From Pontederia crassipes (lineage: Eukaryota > Streptophyta > Magnoliopsida > Commelinales > Pontederiaceae), in the NCBI GenBank assembly GCA_030549335.1, contig CM060197.1, forward strand, positions 18,922,501 to 18,986,500: a stretch of 64,000 bases of DNA, read 5' to 3'. A model generated the notes under the pieces. The model did not search any database, was not told the DNA's origin, and was given only the letters and a program-made list of their open reading frames with translations. A program made the position numbers and the translations under genes. This document shows, piece after piece, positions 1-11,948 of this stretch (its first letter is position 1; each line of letters begins with the position of its first letter).

Positions 1-404
1 GCCATTACTATAACTAACATAAGTGAAAAGAAGGTTGAATATTTCCAAAATAATGAAGGAGATCCATGTTTTGGATTTTTCATCATATCAAGTTCCTCCT
101 TCAGGTATAAGATTTCTACTTCACTCTCCATTCTACTTATCTTACGTAGCAATCCATTAATGATATTTCTGTAGTGATCTTCGAGATGTCCATCCATCCA
201 ACGAAAAAATCAGCATGCTTCATATGCCTTCAAAAAGTAAAATTAGAAAATGATTTAATGTTAACTTCATGTAAGGAACAAAAGATAAGCTAAATACATA
301 CTTACTCTGTGATTCTTGCAGCCATAGAACCTTCGAGTAGTATTAAGCTCCGTCCAAGATGTCTTAACATCCGCTTCTTCTTCACAATAGCATTGAAGCA
401 CCAT
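1..404 (-). pseudogene. GRF-type zinc-finger protein fragment, interrupted
   Basis: Reading the minus strand, an ATG at 404-402 opens a 33-codon exon (404-306) with a C-x-C pair, then TRRFYGC, as in the first half of a GRF zinc finger. A GT donor (305) and AG acceptor (228) bound a short intron. Exon 2 (227 to the window edge) continues in frame as AYEAC, an in-frame TGA, then FFRWMDGHLEDHYRN, which is the C-x-F-F-x-W second half. A coiled-coil-like stretch and a hydrophobic tail (FFSLMLVIVM) follow, typical of plant GRF proteins that accompany transposons. The TGA sits inside the zinc-finger core, between the last Cys and FF, so the copy is probably dead. The 3' end lies outside the window. 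GRF fingers are nucleic-acid-binding modules; the role of this family is unknown. Family assignment is by motif recognition. Confidence 0.65.
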
Positions 405-3000
405 TTTTTAACGATGAAGCCTTCAACATGTTAGTTACATTTGCATTAGGTCTATCAATTTGATTATAAGTATTATGGTTAAAAAAATAATATATGTATC
501 TAGAATAAAATATAAGCTAAGCACATGAAGATGCATTAATAATTTAAATTGTTTAGACCAAGTCCAAATAGAATTTCGCACAGATCAACATGAGCAAGCA
601 ATACACGAGTTATAAGCAAGCAATACATATAGGTTATGAGCAAGCAATGCACATATTTGTGCCTTTTATGCACCCTTCAAGTAGACGAGTTAGAGTGTGA
701 GAGAGGAAAAGGTTTAGAGATGGAGAGAGATGGAGAGAGAAGGTGAGAGAGCGAGAGTACCTGTAGTCACCGGAGAAGAGGAGAAGTGAGATGGAGAGAG
801 AGGGTGAGAGAGCGAGAGTTTTTTTTAAGAGGGAAAGGGTTAGAGCAACACCTGCTTTCTGTGTGCCCCTATCAGCCATCGTGATTTATGCCTCCAGAGG
901 AAACACCTAAACACTGCATATCGCCGAAGAAGGATAAGGGTGAGAGAGGTCGGGAGCAAGCTCGAGAGATTAGCATTCAAACCTGTTGGATGGCGGAGAT
1001 CGAGATCGGACGCCGAAGATCGAGATCCGAAGCCGAAGATCAAGATCGCGCAAGAGAGCGATTTAGGGCGAGAGTTGCACATCGTTGGAGAAGAAGGGTA
1101 AGGGTGAGAGAGGTCAGGAGCAAGAGAGAGAATGCGGGAGCTGCACCTGTTGGACGCCGGAGATGGAGATCTCACGCGGGAGACATCGAGATTGGGTGAG
1201 AATCTAGAGGGAACGAGGGGAAAGAGAGAGCGGGGAAATGAAAAGTAGAAAACGAGTAGGTGGCGGAGCGGGTGAAAGCCAAAAGGGGATCCATCTCTAA
1301 TAACTCACAAGATGGATTTTAGCCGTGCGATCGCGATCGGATGGGCACTTTAATGTATAAACCACTAGATCTCAATCGGACGGCTCTCCATCCGCTTCAC
1401 ACCCTGCAGAGCACACCCTGCTTCACACACACACACAAGGGGGTTAGGATGAAGGCTCAAATTTTATTATTTAATTAAGCGTAAAAAGAGATACATGATC
1501 CTCTAGCGTCACTAAGATGAAGGGAATATATCACATTGGGGAAAATTTATTACATGAAGCCCAAATTTTTTCCATGATCACATTGGGGAAAATTTATTAC
1601 AAAAGAAAATTTTTTCCATGAATAAATATTTGTATGTAGGGCCAAAATAATCTTATGCAAAATGTATTAACTTATAACATATTTATAACGAAAGGTTGCA
1701 TAATTTCATATTATACAATTCACAATGAGAAACATGAGTTGCCGAATCATATTTTATCAAAGACTAGACAAATTATGTGTGTTCCCCTTCACACGATTGG
1801 AACTATTACTTTCATAATAACTAAAGATTTTTTTATTATGTACATGTGTAAATATAATTTTGAAATAAAAATATTAAGTCGGACTATCGATATTATTAGA
1901 CATTTAATACAAGGATTGAAATATTTCAGTAAAATATATATATTTAAATATTTCATTAACATATATAATTCATTAAAATATTATGTAGTCTGATTTAAAT
2001 TTGTAAGAAACATATATTGAAATATATTTAACGTTAAATGCTACTAATTTAGTACATTTCTCTACATCATATTTTTGCACTATAATTTCAAATAGTTTTT
2101 ACTAATTCGTATACTATTCTAATTTTTTTTCATCTAAGGAAACCCTCCCCCACATGGACATGGAGGAAAACCTCATTGGTTAAAATCCTTTCCTGGCAGG
2201 AGAGGATGAAAAAACCCCTCTATGAGAAACATATTTCAAATACTGATGTTCAATCTCTAGTATAATTATTAATCTCGAATAAACCAAATTATAACATCAA
2301 CTATGTTTAAAATTAAAGAAAATATGCATAGAAGTTTGTTCCTAATCATTTGTCCATAATTTCATTGGTTAACCAACCACTTCAAAATGTGGATTTGCAT
2401 TGTGTAGCCAATTTCAACAAACATCAAATCATTAATGTAAATATCACAAAAGGAGATAATATTATTATTCTTGGTGTCTAAATATTCATAATATCACAAA
2501 GAGACTCGTCATTAGAAATTATCGCAATTGTCTTCCTCTTTTTGCTATGCTGACGCTGATCCTCCCTTTGTGTTATCATCTGTTAAATGTAAAGGTATTT
2601 CAAAGTCTTCTTGCTAATACATAAAAAGAAAGCGTTTATAATATTATGACATATGATAATAGAAAACAAATGACAATGCCTAATATCACATGTGCTACCT
2701 TTATTATTTTATCAGATGATTTAGTTTGAGCAATCACATCATGATCATCTTGGGTAAATTTCACTAAATACCGTTCAACTTTGGCCGCTTTCCAACAGTA
2801 CCCTTCAACTTTACTTTGTAACTAAACTATCCTTCAACTATCAACTTATTTCATCAATTTTCCTTTTTAACTATGATTGCCTATTTCTCGGTGCGCGATC
2901 TACATGGCATGTTTCTCTCTCCTCCATGTGTGTAAATGTCAGCATGGCATGCTAAAATAATATTAAAATATATCTTTTCAAAAAATAAAAAATAGGGGCG
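405..3000. other. Gene-free AT-rich stretch with GA-rich island
   Basis: No supported gene. From about 660 to 1250 the sequence is purine-rich and GC-richer (GAGAGA, repeated GAGATCGAGATC-like words), with near-duplicate blocks at about 720-760 and 790-818. The ORFs here (for example 888-1199) have low-complexity RS/RE-rich products and no recognisable domain. At 1531-1624 a block of about 46 bp with the core CACATTGGGGAAAATTTATT is repeated in tandem. The rest (1640-2880) is very AT-rich with no structure I can name. Confidence 0.5.
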
Positions 3001-3004
3001 TGTA

Positions 3005-3345
3005 GAAGAGGAGGGTGCAGCCGCCCCCTTACCCTCCTTTCTCCGGCAGCTGGAGTAGGGGGAGGGCAGCGCATAGAGGAGGAGGGGGCAGCCGCCTCCT
3101 CCCCCTCCCTTCTCTGGCGTTGGACAAGACAGGGGGAGGAGGCCACCGCCCCCTCCACCGCCCACGATCACGCCAAGAGGGGGGGGGGGGGGGGAGGGAC
3201 CCCCTCCCTGCCCTTCTCTGACACCAAAGAAGAGAGGGGAAGGGGACGGCCACACCCTCCCCCTCTCTTCTCTAGAGATAGGGGGAGGCCGCCCACTCCC
3301 CCATGTGCGATCGGGCCTAGAGGAGGAGGGGTGCATGGCCATTTC
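3005..3345. repeat. GC-rich low-complexity block with a G homopolymer
   Basis: About 340 bp of GGA/CCT-rich sequence, strikingly unlike its AT-rich surroundings, with a run of 16 G at 3179-3194. Every frame gives Pro/Gly/Arg-rich ORFs, a consequence of composition rather than coding. Similar words recur at about 65-70-bp spacing (CCGCCCCCTTACCCTCC, CCGCCTCCTCCCCCTCC, CCGCCCCCTCCACCGCCC), so it looks like a degenerate minisatellite. G4 structures are plausible on the plus strand of the G run. Confidence 0.6.
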
Positions 3346-3354
3346 CTCCCCTTC

Positions 3355-3710
3355 CTTTCAGGGTCCATTCGAAAGAGAATCCAGTACCTCTTGGTCGTGA
3401 ATATCTGAATAGGATGAACCGGCCTGCGTGGATATCTTTGATTCAGAACAAAATAATTAGAATTAGACTCGGTCAATCAGAATATGTATTATCCATAGGG
3501 GGGATCTTCCAATTGAGAAAATCCATCGACTTGAGATGAAGAGAAAGGTCTATATATCTTTCTTTAGTTATTCAGTTAAACCAATGATTCGTTATTGGAG
3601 AATCTATTTCTTTGCTTTTTTGAAATAAGAATTCCTTTTGAATGTAGCGGATAATAGCGGAGCTCGAGAATTGATGAGTATTTGAATCATAGGAGTTGGT
3701 AACACTACAA
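3355..3710. other. Plastid-like DNA fragment (candidate NUPT)
   Basis: This segment reads like angiosperm chloroplast DNA. The minus-strand peptide YPRRPVHPIQIFTTKRYWIL, and the plus-strand words around 3480-3600 (the block starting at GGGGGGATCTTCCAATTGAG and the phrase ACCAATGATTCGTTATTGGAG), resemble conserved plastid sequence as I remember it. I cannot name the exact plastid locus. The minus reading frame runs without a break from this segment into the GC-rich block, so the left junction is near 3355-3365. The right end abuts the CACTA terminus at 3713. Plastid origin is inferred from memory of the words, not from an alignment. Confidence 0.45.
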
Positions 3711-3906
3711 GAAAACACATCATTAGAGAAGGGAAATCTAGTTGTTAATAATTAAAATTTGGTCGTTATTGGTCATTAGCGACCAACATTTCCCGTTGTC
3801 ACCGGTCGTTATAGATGCCGTGATTAAAAGTCAATAACGACGGCTTAAAGGTGTCGGCCGTTAAAAGTCATTAACGACCATAAAAAATTTGATCGTTAAA
3901 TACAAA

Positions 3907-4440
3907 TAAGGACCATTTAGTTGGTCATCAAATACATTAATTGTGAGAAATATCTTTGTCGTTGATAATCTTCAACGGCTACTAATCCCGTCGTTAAAAG
4001 TCATCAATGACCAGAAGAAATACGACCGTTAAAGCCATATAAGGACCATTTAGTTGATCGTAGAATACATTAATGGTGAGAAATATCTTTGTCACTAATA
4101 ATCTTCAGCAGCTAGTAATCTCGTCATTAAAAGTCATCCATGACCAGAAAAAATTCGGTCGTTAAATCCATATAATAACCATTTAGATGGTCGTCGAATA
4201 CATCAATGGCGAGAAATATATTTGTGGTTGATAATCTTCAGCGGCTAGTAATACCGTCATTAAAAGTCATCCATGACCAGAAAAAATCAGGCCGTTAAAT
4301 TCATATAAGGACCATTTAGTTGGTCGTCGAATACATTAATGGTGAGAAATATCTTTATCGCTAATAATCTTCAACGACTAATAATCCCGTCGTTAAAAAT
4401 CATCAATGACTAGAAAAATTGATGACAGTCTTTAAAGTTA
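3907..4440. repeat. Four tandem 133-bp CACTA subterminal repeats
   Basis: The word TATCTTTGTC and its variants recur at 3951, 4084, 4217 and 4350, an exact 133-bp period. Each unit carries AAGGACCATTTAGTTGGTCG, GAGAAATATCTTTGTCG, TAATCCCGTCGTTAAAAGTC and CATCCATGACCAGAAAAA. Short GTCGTTAAAAGTCAT words in both orientations precede the array from about 3800. In CACTA elements such subterminal repeats bind the TNPA-like protein; assigning that role here is by analogy. Confidence 0.85.
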
Positions 4441-4868
4441 TATAATGACCATGAACTTTATCAAAACATGATTTACAATGCACTTTCTCCGCAATCATTC
4501 AACTAAAAACATACTCACAAACTATAATACAAAAGTTAAATTAATTTACGAAAATGGATTGTTCATATAACTTCAAAAAAGAATAATTATTCATGCCAAC
4601 AAATGTTCATAGTAGTCAAGATCAATAACATTTAGCATTCAAATTTTTTAACCCATCAATCGTCTTCCTTCCCTTCAAAAAAATGCTTACACTATCCTAA
4701 AAGCGAGCTTTGAATTGCATCTCTTTGTTTCCATATCTTCAAAATCTGTTCACAAAATACATAAGAATTTTTAATAAATGTCCAATGACTATTGAATTAA
4801 TGACGAAATGAAAAATAATAATTTATAAATAAATAAGGCAATTTAAGAGAGAACATAAAACAAACCAT

Positions 4869-6788
4869 TTAGTTTTCATTTTCTGATCCATGTGTTGCTG
4901 GACTTTGCGCATTAGATTGTCCAAAGCAATGCTGCAGTACTTGTTGCATTTGAATTTTCATAGAGTTCAAGCGAATCTTCAAAGGCTCATTCTCCTCTCG
5001 AAAAGACTTGTTCTCTTGTCGAGTGGCCTGCAACTCATTTAGTAGTGCACTTTTTGAATTTGTTCCTCTCAAATCCTTTGCCTTTATTCCACCTCCAAAG
5101 CCAATGACATGGTTACAATTTTGAAATCCAAAACATCTCTCTACTACTTCTATATGTGTAAGTGTCAGTTCCAATCGAACAAGTTCTTGAATTTCAGCCT
5201 ACAAATGAACAAGAAGAAAACAAATGCAACTTTTTGCCAAAAATTCAAGTGAACATAAATGAATAATTAAATGTACATGTCTTTCAATTGCTGCAAGATC
5301 AATGAGCCTATTATCCTTTTTCCGTGTTTCAAAGAAAATTGTTCCTACATCTGGTGGATTACCAACTTTGCCTCCCTACATGTTTAAAAAATCAAACAAT
5401 ATCAAATATAATATAAGCACACATTGTTAACTAACTATTAGTAGTTCACCTGCTGATATATAATTTCTCGAATTGGAATACTCCCAGATCGATGAGGCAT
5501 GCTCATCTTAGCTCTGTTTCTAGCATTCCTCTCACTTGATTCCTAAATTAACAAATCAGAAAGGATGCCATTTAAATTTATAATAGTTTTATAAAAGAAA
5601 ATATACATACTAAATACATGCAAGCATTTGGGGTATCGTATCTCAGTATCTTGTTTCTCCAAGGTCAATTGGGAAATTCGATAACAATCCAACCTTATGT
5701 TGAGTTAGTGAATTCCATTCCCCTTGTTACTATGATTGCATAGAGATCATTGTTCTAGCTCATATCAATAGAGATCTATCAAGTTAATAGGGATAAAACA
5801 TTATTGGGCTATGATTCCACTCCAAATGAGATAGTTGCATAGGAGATAGTTGTCCATATTATCCCCTTGTAACTATGGCTGGATCTCACAAGTTGGATAG
5901 GGATAAGACACGAGGGCAGCAATGACATGCAATAGTTGTTGTAGTTAGCAATGGGTGTGGCAGTGGATGTCAAGGAACAGGGCAACAGTTCTCATGACAA
6001 ACATGGTGAACAATGTCTCTATTGGAAGCCAGTGGAGGCAAGTGGCAGGTGGTCGAAGCAACCACAACAGTCAGCACAGGGCAGGTAGCAGTAGGGACTG
6101 CATGCTGACATACAGAATTTACAGCAACTTTGCTCACTTAAAATAATCAGAATAATGTTCATACATGCAAAACTATCTTCCAAAATAATCATACAAGAGT
6201 ATTTATTCTGTATCCAAATAACTAGGAAACGAACTATAATAAAAACTTATCAATAAAAAATTTAATAGGATAAAACTCCTGATGAACTCCTAATTAAATT
6301 ATTGGTAGAATGCCCATAATTAAAGACAAATAACTCGTAGGCAAAGGACCCATTAATTTTGTTCTCCATCAGAAATCATATTCATTCATTCAAAATTATC
6401 TTCCAAAGGAACTATACAATAAATATTTATAGAGTTCTAAAAACTCTATGTTCCAGATAACCAGGAAACTAACTAAAAGGAAAACCAATTAAAAGAAAAT
6501 ATAATAATGAAAGGACACCTAATTAAACTAATAACTCATGGGAAAATGTTCATAACATTAATCTTTTCTACATAGTAATAGTTCATATTGATACAAAACC
6601 TTAAAACTTTTGCTATGGTAGAACTCTTTGACCAACCATTCCCAATCTCTCTTTTCTATTCCATCTAGAATATTTTTTACTTCATCAGTAATTGTCTTAC
6701 CTTTTACGTACTTGATATGCATACTACCTCTCCACTTGTTCCATAACTCTTTCATATGGTCAAAAATATTTTCTTTATGCATGTCCAT
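4869..6788 (-). pseudogene. Transposase_24 / TNPA-like protein of the CACTA element (C-terminal part)
   Basis: Several minus-strand exon-like blocks read like the plant Ptta/En/Spm transposase family. Block 6788-6558 has ELWNKWRGSMHIKYVKG and KRDWEWLVKEFY. A block near 5545-5450 contains ERNARNRAKMSMPHRSGSIP. A block near 5376-5280 contains GGKVGNPPDVGTIFFETRKK. Block 5174-4869 has ERCFGFQNCNHVIGFGGGIK, followed by a heptad-like ELQATRQENKSFREE coiled coil. The order and spacing suit the family's normal exon order. The stretch 5560-6555 between blocks is an intron or insertion carrying an imperfect direct repeat of roughly 200 bp (about 6139-6340 and 6375-6560). The upstream part of this protein appears fused to tnp2 near 7040. 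Confidence 0.7.
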
Positions 6789-6922
6789 TTCATCACTCTC
6801 GAATTTATCCTAAAAAGTGAAACATCAAATACATATATTTAATTAGTTGATTTACACATACAAGAATCTTATATAAACTTGCATAACAAATGAAATAACA
6901 TAAATTGATTATGGTAGATACA

Positions 6923-9000
6923 TTACCACAATAGCTGCCCACATGTGTTCTTTCTCAATTTCTCCAATTTCTTTACATTGTCATGAATAATTTTTCCCAA
7001 ATGTCTTGAAAATGACTTATGATTTTCCCCAAATGCCTTGAAACTTTTTAAGCCTGAAATCCAACAATCCTTAATGTTGACACATTGAGAAATATTAGAA
7101 GAAAATCCATCTGGGAGCTTTAGTTCTTTTAGAAAGGAGCATAACTTATGTTTCTCTTGAAGTGACAATGTGTAACATGCATGAGGTATCTCGTATGTTT
7201 CTCCCATTTTTATTGGGTGTAGTTCTGATCTTATGTTCATTAGTTGTAAATCCAATCGACTATTGATATTGTCCTTTGTCTTTCCTTTGATATTCATGAT
7301 TGTACCAAAGATATGGTCACAAACATTTTTGTCGATATGCATTACATCTAATTATGATGCAATAAGAGAGTTTTCCAGTATGGAAGGTAAAAAAAATACT
7401 TCTTTTGTTCCAATTATCTTTCCTATCATCATGTGATATCTTAATCTTTTTTTTATTATCCTTTGTTAATTTTAACTCACAAAGATCTTGCATTTGATTT
7501 AGCATATCATCACCAGAAAGAAATTTAGGTGGCAACCTTCATTCTCTAGAGCCATCAAATGACTCCTTGTCATTTCTCCATCTATGATTAAGAGGAAGGA
7601 ATCATCAGTGACCCATGTAACAATGTTTCTTTCCATTGGCTAATCTCATAGAAGAAGTATCTTTGTTGCAATAAGGGCATGCCAACTTTCCTTTAGTACT
7701 CCATCCAAACAAATTTTCATATGCTGGAAAATCATTAATAGTCCACATTAAAGCTGCACGTAACATAAAATTTTGTCTTATTGATGCATAAAAGGTCTCA
7801 ACACCAAATTCCCATAACTCATTTAATTCTTTGATTAATGGTTGGAGATAAATGTCAATGGCATCTCCAGGACTATGTGGACCTGGAATAAGCATAAACA
7901 TAATGAAGTTCTCTTGTTTCATACATATCCATTGTGGTAAATTATAAGGTATAACTATTACAGGACAAATTCTATAAGGAGTTTTTGAATTATTAAATGG
8001 TTGAAGGTCATCAGTAGCAAATCCAAGATGAACATTGCAAGGATCAGCGGCAAATGATTGATGAAGTTCATTAAAGGACTTCCATGCAAGTGAATCAGAA
8101 GGATGTCTCATTGTGCCATCATCAATTTTGTTGTCATGATGCCATCTCATTAGGAAAGAAGTTTTAGTGGACATAAACAATCTTTGAAGCCTCGGCTTAG
8201 TGGGAAATAACATAAAGTCTTTGTTGGTAGGTTTTTACCATTTTGACACTTTGTTTCTCCACTATTTTTATCTTTCCTCCACCTAGATTCACCACAAACT
8301 TTGCAAAAGTCAAGAGAGGCATCGTCCTTCCAATATAACATGCAATCATTGTACATGCATCAATTTTGTTATAGGAAAGTCCGAGGTCTTGAATTATCTT
8401 TTTTGCTTCATAATACGATTCTGGCAAGTTGGATTCATTAGGCAGAACCTCTTCCTTCAAAAATTTTAATAGCATTGTGAATGACTTATTACTCCACCGA
8501 CCTAGAATTTTAATGTAAGTAATTTAACCAGAGTAGAAAATTTTGAACCCTTATATAATGGTTCTTCGAAATCTCTTAGAAGTCTATAAAATTTTTGTGC
8601 TTCAATATTTGCTCCTCACTAGGTAAGCCATCACTCTCGATATTCATGGTGTCTTTATCAAATTTAGGATATAAGTCTTGAATGATTCCTTGTAGTTCAT
8701 CCTCAGCTTCTCCTTCTTTAGCTTCTTCATCTTCATAATCTGATTGTTGCTCACCGAAAACTTCTCCATGATGATACCAAAAGGTATAATTTTGAATGCT
8801 TCCGTATGCTTTTAGATGTGACTCAACTATTTCACGAGTCGCTGAATATGAATTACAACACTTGACACAAGGACATCGTATTTTTTGAGTTTCTCCCCTT
8901 CTAGTAAAAGCATAATCCAAAAATTTTTTTGTACACCTATTATATAAGCTTCATTCAATCTATCATTAACAAGTTGCATCCATTGCTTGTTAGGTGCCAT
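6923..9000 (-). pseudogene. tnp2-type CACTA transposase, frameshifted
   Basis: The minus-strand start is MAPNKQWMQ at 9000-8977, the usual N terminus of the transposase-associated domain. A zinc-binding CPCVKC follows in another frame; the shift lies in a T-run (plus strand) near 8925. Later blocks are acidic DYEDEEAKEGEAEDE, CMLYWKDDASLDFC-CxxC (about 8340-8280), the tnp2 core in one 202-aa frame (8213-7605; MRWHHD, HPSDSLAWKSF, MLIPGPHSPG, AYENLFGWSTKG, CPYC), LPPKFLSGDDML near 7530, and MHIDKNVCDHIFGT at 7342. At least three frame breaks separate the blocks. After SGLKS (near 7040) the frame jumps straight into GENHKSFSRHLGKI, which belongs to the second CACTA protein. Confidence 0.85.
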
Positions 9001-9060
9001 AATCTTATAATATTTGAAAAAAATATATAAATTAATAAAAGAGACCAACAAGAGATCAGT

Positions 9061-11948
9061 ATATAATTTCTTATATATGTAACTGATTGGTGAAAAGTAT
9101 GAATAGCAACCATCAAGAGATCAGTAGTGTAACAAAAAATAGAAGGATAAAAGACTTACGAATAATAGAGGACAAAAGGTCAAGGGGCACACACAATTGA
9201 AGGCAACTTCAGTTAACAACCTACCTGGAAAGATAATATTTGATTATGATTCTTGTGATACTAGAATTAGGTTGCTCATTTAATTTTAAAAGTGCCTATA
9301 TTACTCATGTTGCCTAAATATGTTTGATGGGAATATCTCACATGCATAATGGTTGATAAATTGACATTTTTGGACTATATTAGTAATTCAATGTGAAAAT
9401 CATATTTATGGAAAATAAGGACACTCATATCAATACTAAGTTTGCATGCATGATTCTTCGCACTCAAAATATGTTGATTTTGACATTAGGCATGTATAAT
9501 TGATTTATATGAATATTGTGTACTATTTTGCATCTTGATATTTGTGATTCAATGTGATTATATGATGCCTATGATTTTAAAATATAAAAGAATTATATTT
9601 TTATGAGTGAAAACAGTAAATGACTTTGTTTGATTGAAATTTGATTCGCACATACCTTTTGTTGATGACACTTGATATTCTAAGATCTTGATATAATAAT
9701 TGTATATCTTTCGAATATTTTCAAATGTAAATTTATGGAGAATTTTGAAATTAATACATAATATCTTCTTTTGACTTGTGATAGTATACTTGCAAAATCT
9801 ATCTTGTTCACATGCCAAAGAAAGAGAAATATATGTCTATTTTTACCTTTGACATGCTTATTATCATGACTATTCCTTTAATTTGGCAAAACAAAAGACA
9901 CATGAAAATATGCATGCTAAATCTTCTAAATTTGAATAATTCTTGTTTATCTATAAAGAAGATTTCATATTTATAAGAAATATGTTTGGTACAAGATTTA
10001 TATGACTCTTGTGTTATGAGCCTTAGTATATGAACTTATTATGAATTTTGACTTATTACAGTATATCATTTGGACACACATACACATTATGATTTGGAAT
10101 AAGATAATTGATCATATTGATATATCATTTGAAAATTATTGCATAATACATCTAATTGCTAAGCTCTATGATTATGCACATGTTTGAAATAAAACATATC
10201 ACTAAAGATATCATTATTAACTTGCTATGTACATCTTCCATCAAAATTGATTTCTATGCTCATATTTGTGAAATATTTTGACTATTTTTTTCATATTTCA
10301 AATTATCATGACATCTAATGAAAGTTATTTCTCTTATCCATAATTTGAAATAGCTATTAACATTTCAAGAAAGTGTAAAAGGCTAAACTTTGAATACCTT
10401 TTTAGTTTCATTTCTTGTCACCAATTTTGATTATTATCTTGTGATAAAGAAAGAAAATGAAAAATGTATTTGAAAGATTGCAAACACAAATTTTATGGTA
10501 GAAGTATTATTTTGAACATAGAAATGAAAAATTGGATATACTTGTGTGTCACAATTATTTGAGCTTTATACTGTATAATTTGTGTATAAACTTATGATTG
10601 TTCAAAAGACCATTTTTGGACATATTTTAATATATTAAACTTTGGAAATGCTAATTATCATGCTTATTTTTTAAAAATTATGATTATGTATATTTATTTG
10701 GACTTTACTACTTATTACATTCCATACTTTGTGAGTTTGCAATTGAAAGAAGACAAAGTTTTGAAATTTTAATCAAAATTTGAAAAATATTTTTTTCATA
10801 TGTTTCATTTGTAGTTGTCTTTCCATATGAGATCTTGTGCTATAAGATTAATATGCATAAATTTATGTGGTCATCACTTGTTATCATTTGAGTATTTCTA
10901 TATCGTATGACATTTGACTATTAAATTTGAAATGATGCTTAAATGATATCTCTCTTGCACAAATGAAAATTTATATATGTATTTACATTTGAGATGTTTA
11001 TGTTATACCATGAAATATATTAATTATTTGACTTACATGTGCATGAATACACATTTTCATGATTTACAAAACTATTTTATCATATCTTGGCATGTTCCTT
11101 ATATCTTTAAGCATTGACTTCTGATTCATAAGATTATAGTGTTATTGGTTCTTTAAAAAAAAGAGACATATAAAGAACTAAAGAATGATAGAAAGAGGAC
11201 GAAAGTTGGTCATAAAGATAAGGAGAGCTTGTTTACAAGTTTGAAATATCATTTTCTTCATTCACTTTGAATATGACTTATTACCTTTATTGTCAAATCT
11301 TTAGTTACTTGATATTATTCAATTTAAATTTAATAAATCATTGTTGTCTCAAAGTTTTATGCAATGTTTTGATTCCTTATATAATTTTTTTTGAGACGTG
11401 TTATTCACTTGATTTTATATTTTCCTATTATAAATTAGTCATGACTTTAAGGGGGAGTTATTTTTTCCCATCGCATATATTATGCATGAAACAATTCTTA
11501 TAAATGTGATAAAAGAATACAAATTATTTTCATCTCTCTTATGACACTTTATATATTGTATCTTATATGACAAAAGGGAGGAGAATGAAAAATTTTGAAA
11601 GATGACATTATTAAGGGAGAATTACATATTATATCTCATATTGTTTCTTAAATGCTTCATGTGCAAACTATTTTTTTATGAAACAAAAGGGGGACAAAAA
11701 TAGGAGAAATATGATAAGAAAATAAGAGAAATTTATATAGGAGAAATATATATAACCCCTGATTTATTACATCGACCTCATAAATATAACTCTATGTGAA
11801 AGTGTCCTACAATTAAGACTTGTGTGCATATTCATAATTGTAAAGAAAGCTTAGTTTTAGGGGGAGTAAAATTATATTAATATTTTTTACTTCCCAACTC
11901 ATATACTTATCATATTTCTCGGTTTGTATTCATCAAAAAGGGGGAGAT
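9061..11948 (+). mobile_element. Non-coding 3' region of a Ty1/Copia (SIRE/Maximus-like) retrotransposon
   Basis: About 2.9 kb of AT-rich DNA without a usable reading frame. Its right half is punctuated by purine tracts such as AAGGGGGAG, AAAAGGGAGGAG and TTTTAGGGGGAGT, ending at 11936-11948 with AAAAAGGGGGAGATTG directly before an LTR start. That final tract is a classic polypurine tract (PPT). Integrase and reverse transcriptase are absent, and the left boundary against the CACTA remnant (about 9060-9240) is not defined. Orientation is plus, inferred from the PPT-to-LTR order. Confidence 0.55.

Larger units (their letters stand above)
3713..9060 (-). mobile_element. CACTA (En/Spm) DNA transposon, decayed, one end present
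   Basis: The left terminus begins CACTACAAGAAAA at 3713, the classic CACTA end, preceded by TAA as a possible 3-bp TSD. Subterminal repeats fill 3810-4440. Coding remnants are on the minus strand: a tnp2-type transposase (9000 to about 7040) and a Transposase_24/TNPA-like protein (about 7040 to 4869). The opposite TIR (TTCTTGTAGTG on the plus strand) is not found beyond 9060, so that end is truncated. Multiple frameshifts and an internal deletion make it non-autonomous. A related but shorter element starts at 60011. Confidence 0.85.

Noticed and set aside
888-1199. 103-aa plus ORF (and 111-aa minus ORF over the same bases)
   Set aside because: RS/RE-rich product of GAGATCGAGATC simple sequence; open on both strands; no domain.
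2881-3476. Overlapping Pro/Gly-rich ORFs in all frames
   Set aside because: Compositional artefacts of the GC-rich low-complexity block; no start context or conserved domain.
9061-9300. Right terminus of the first CACTA element
   Set aside because: CAGTAGTGTAAC near 9123 looks superficially like a CACTA end but lacks TTCTTGTAGTG and subterminal repeats.
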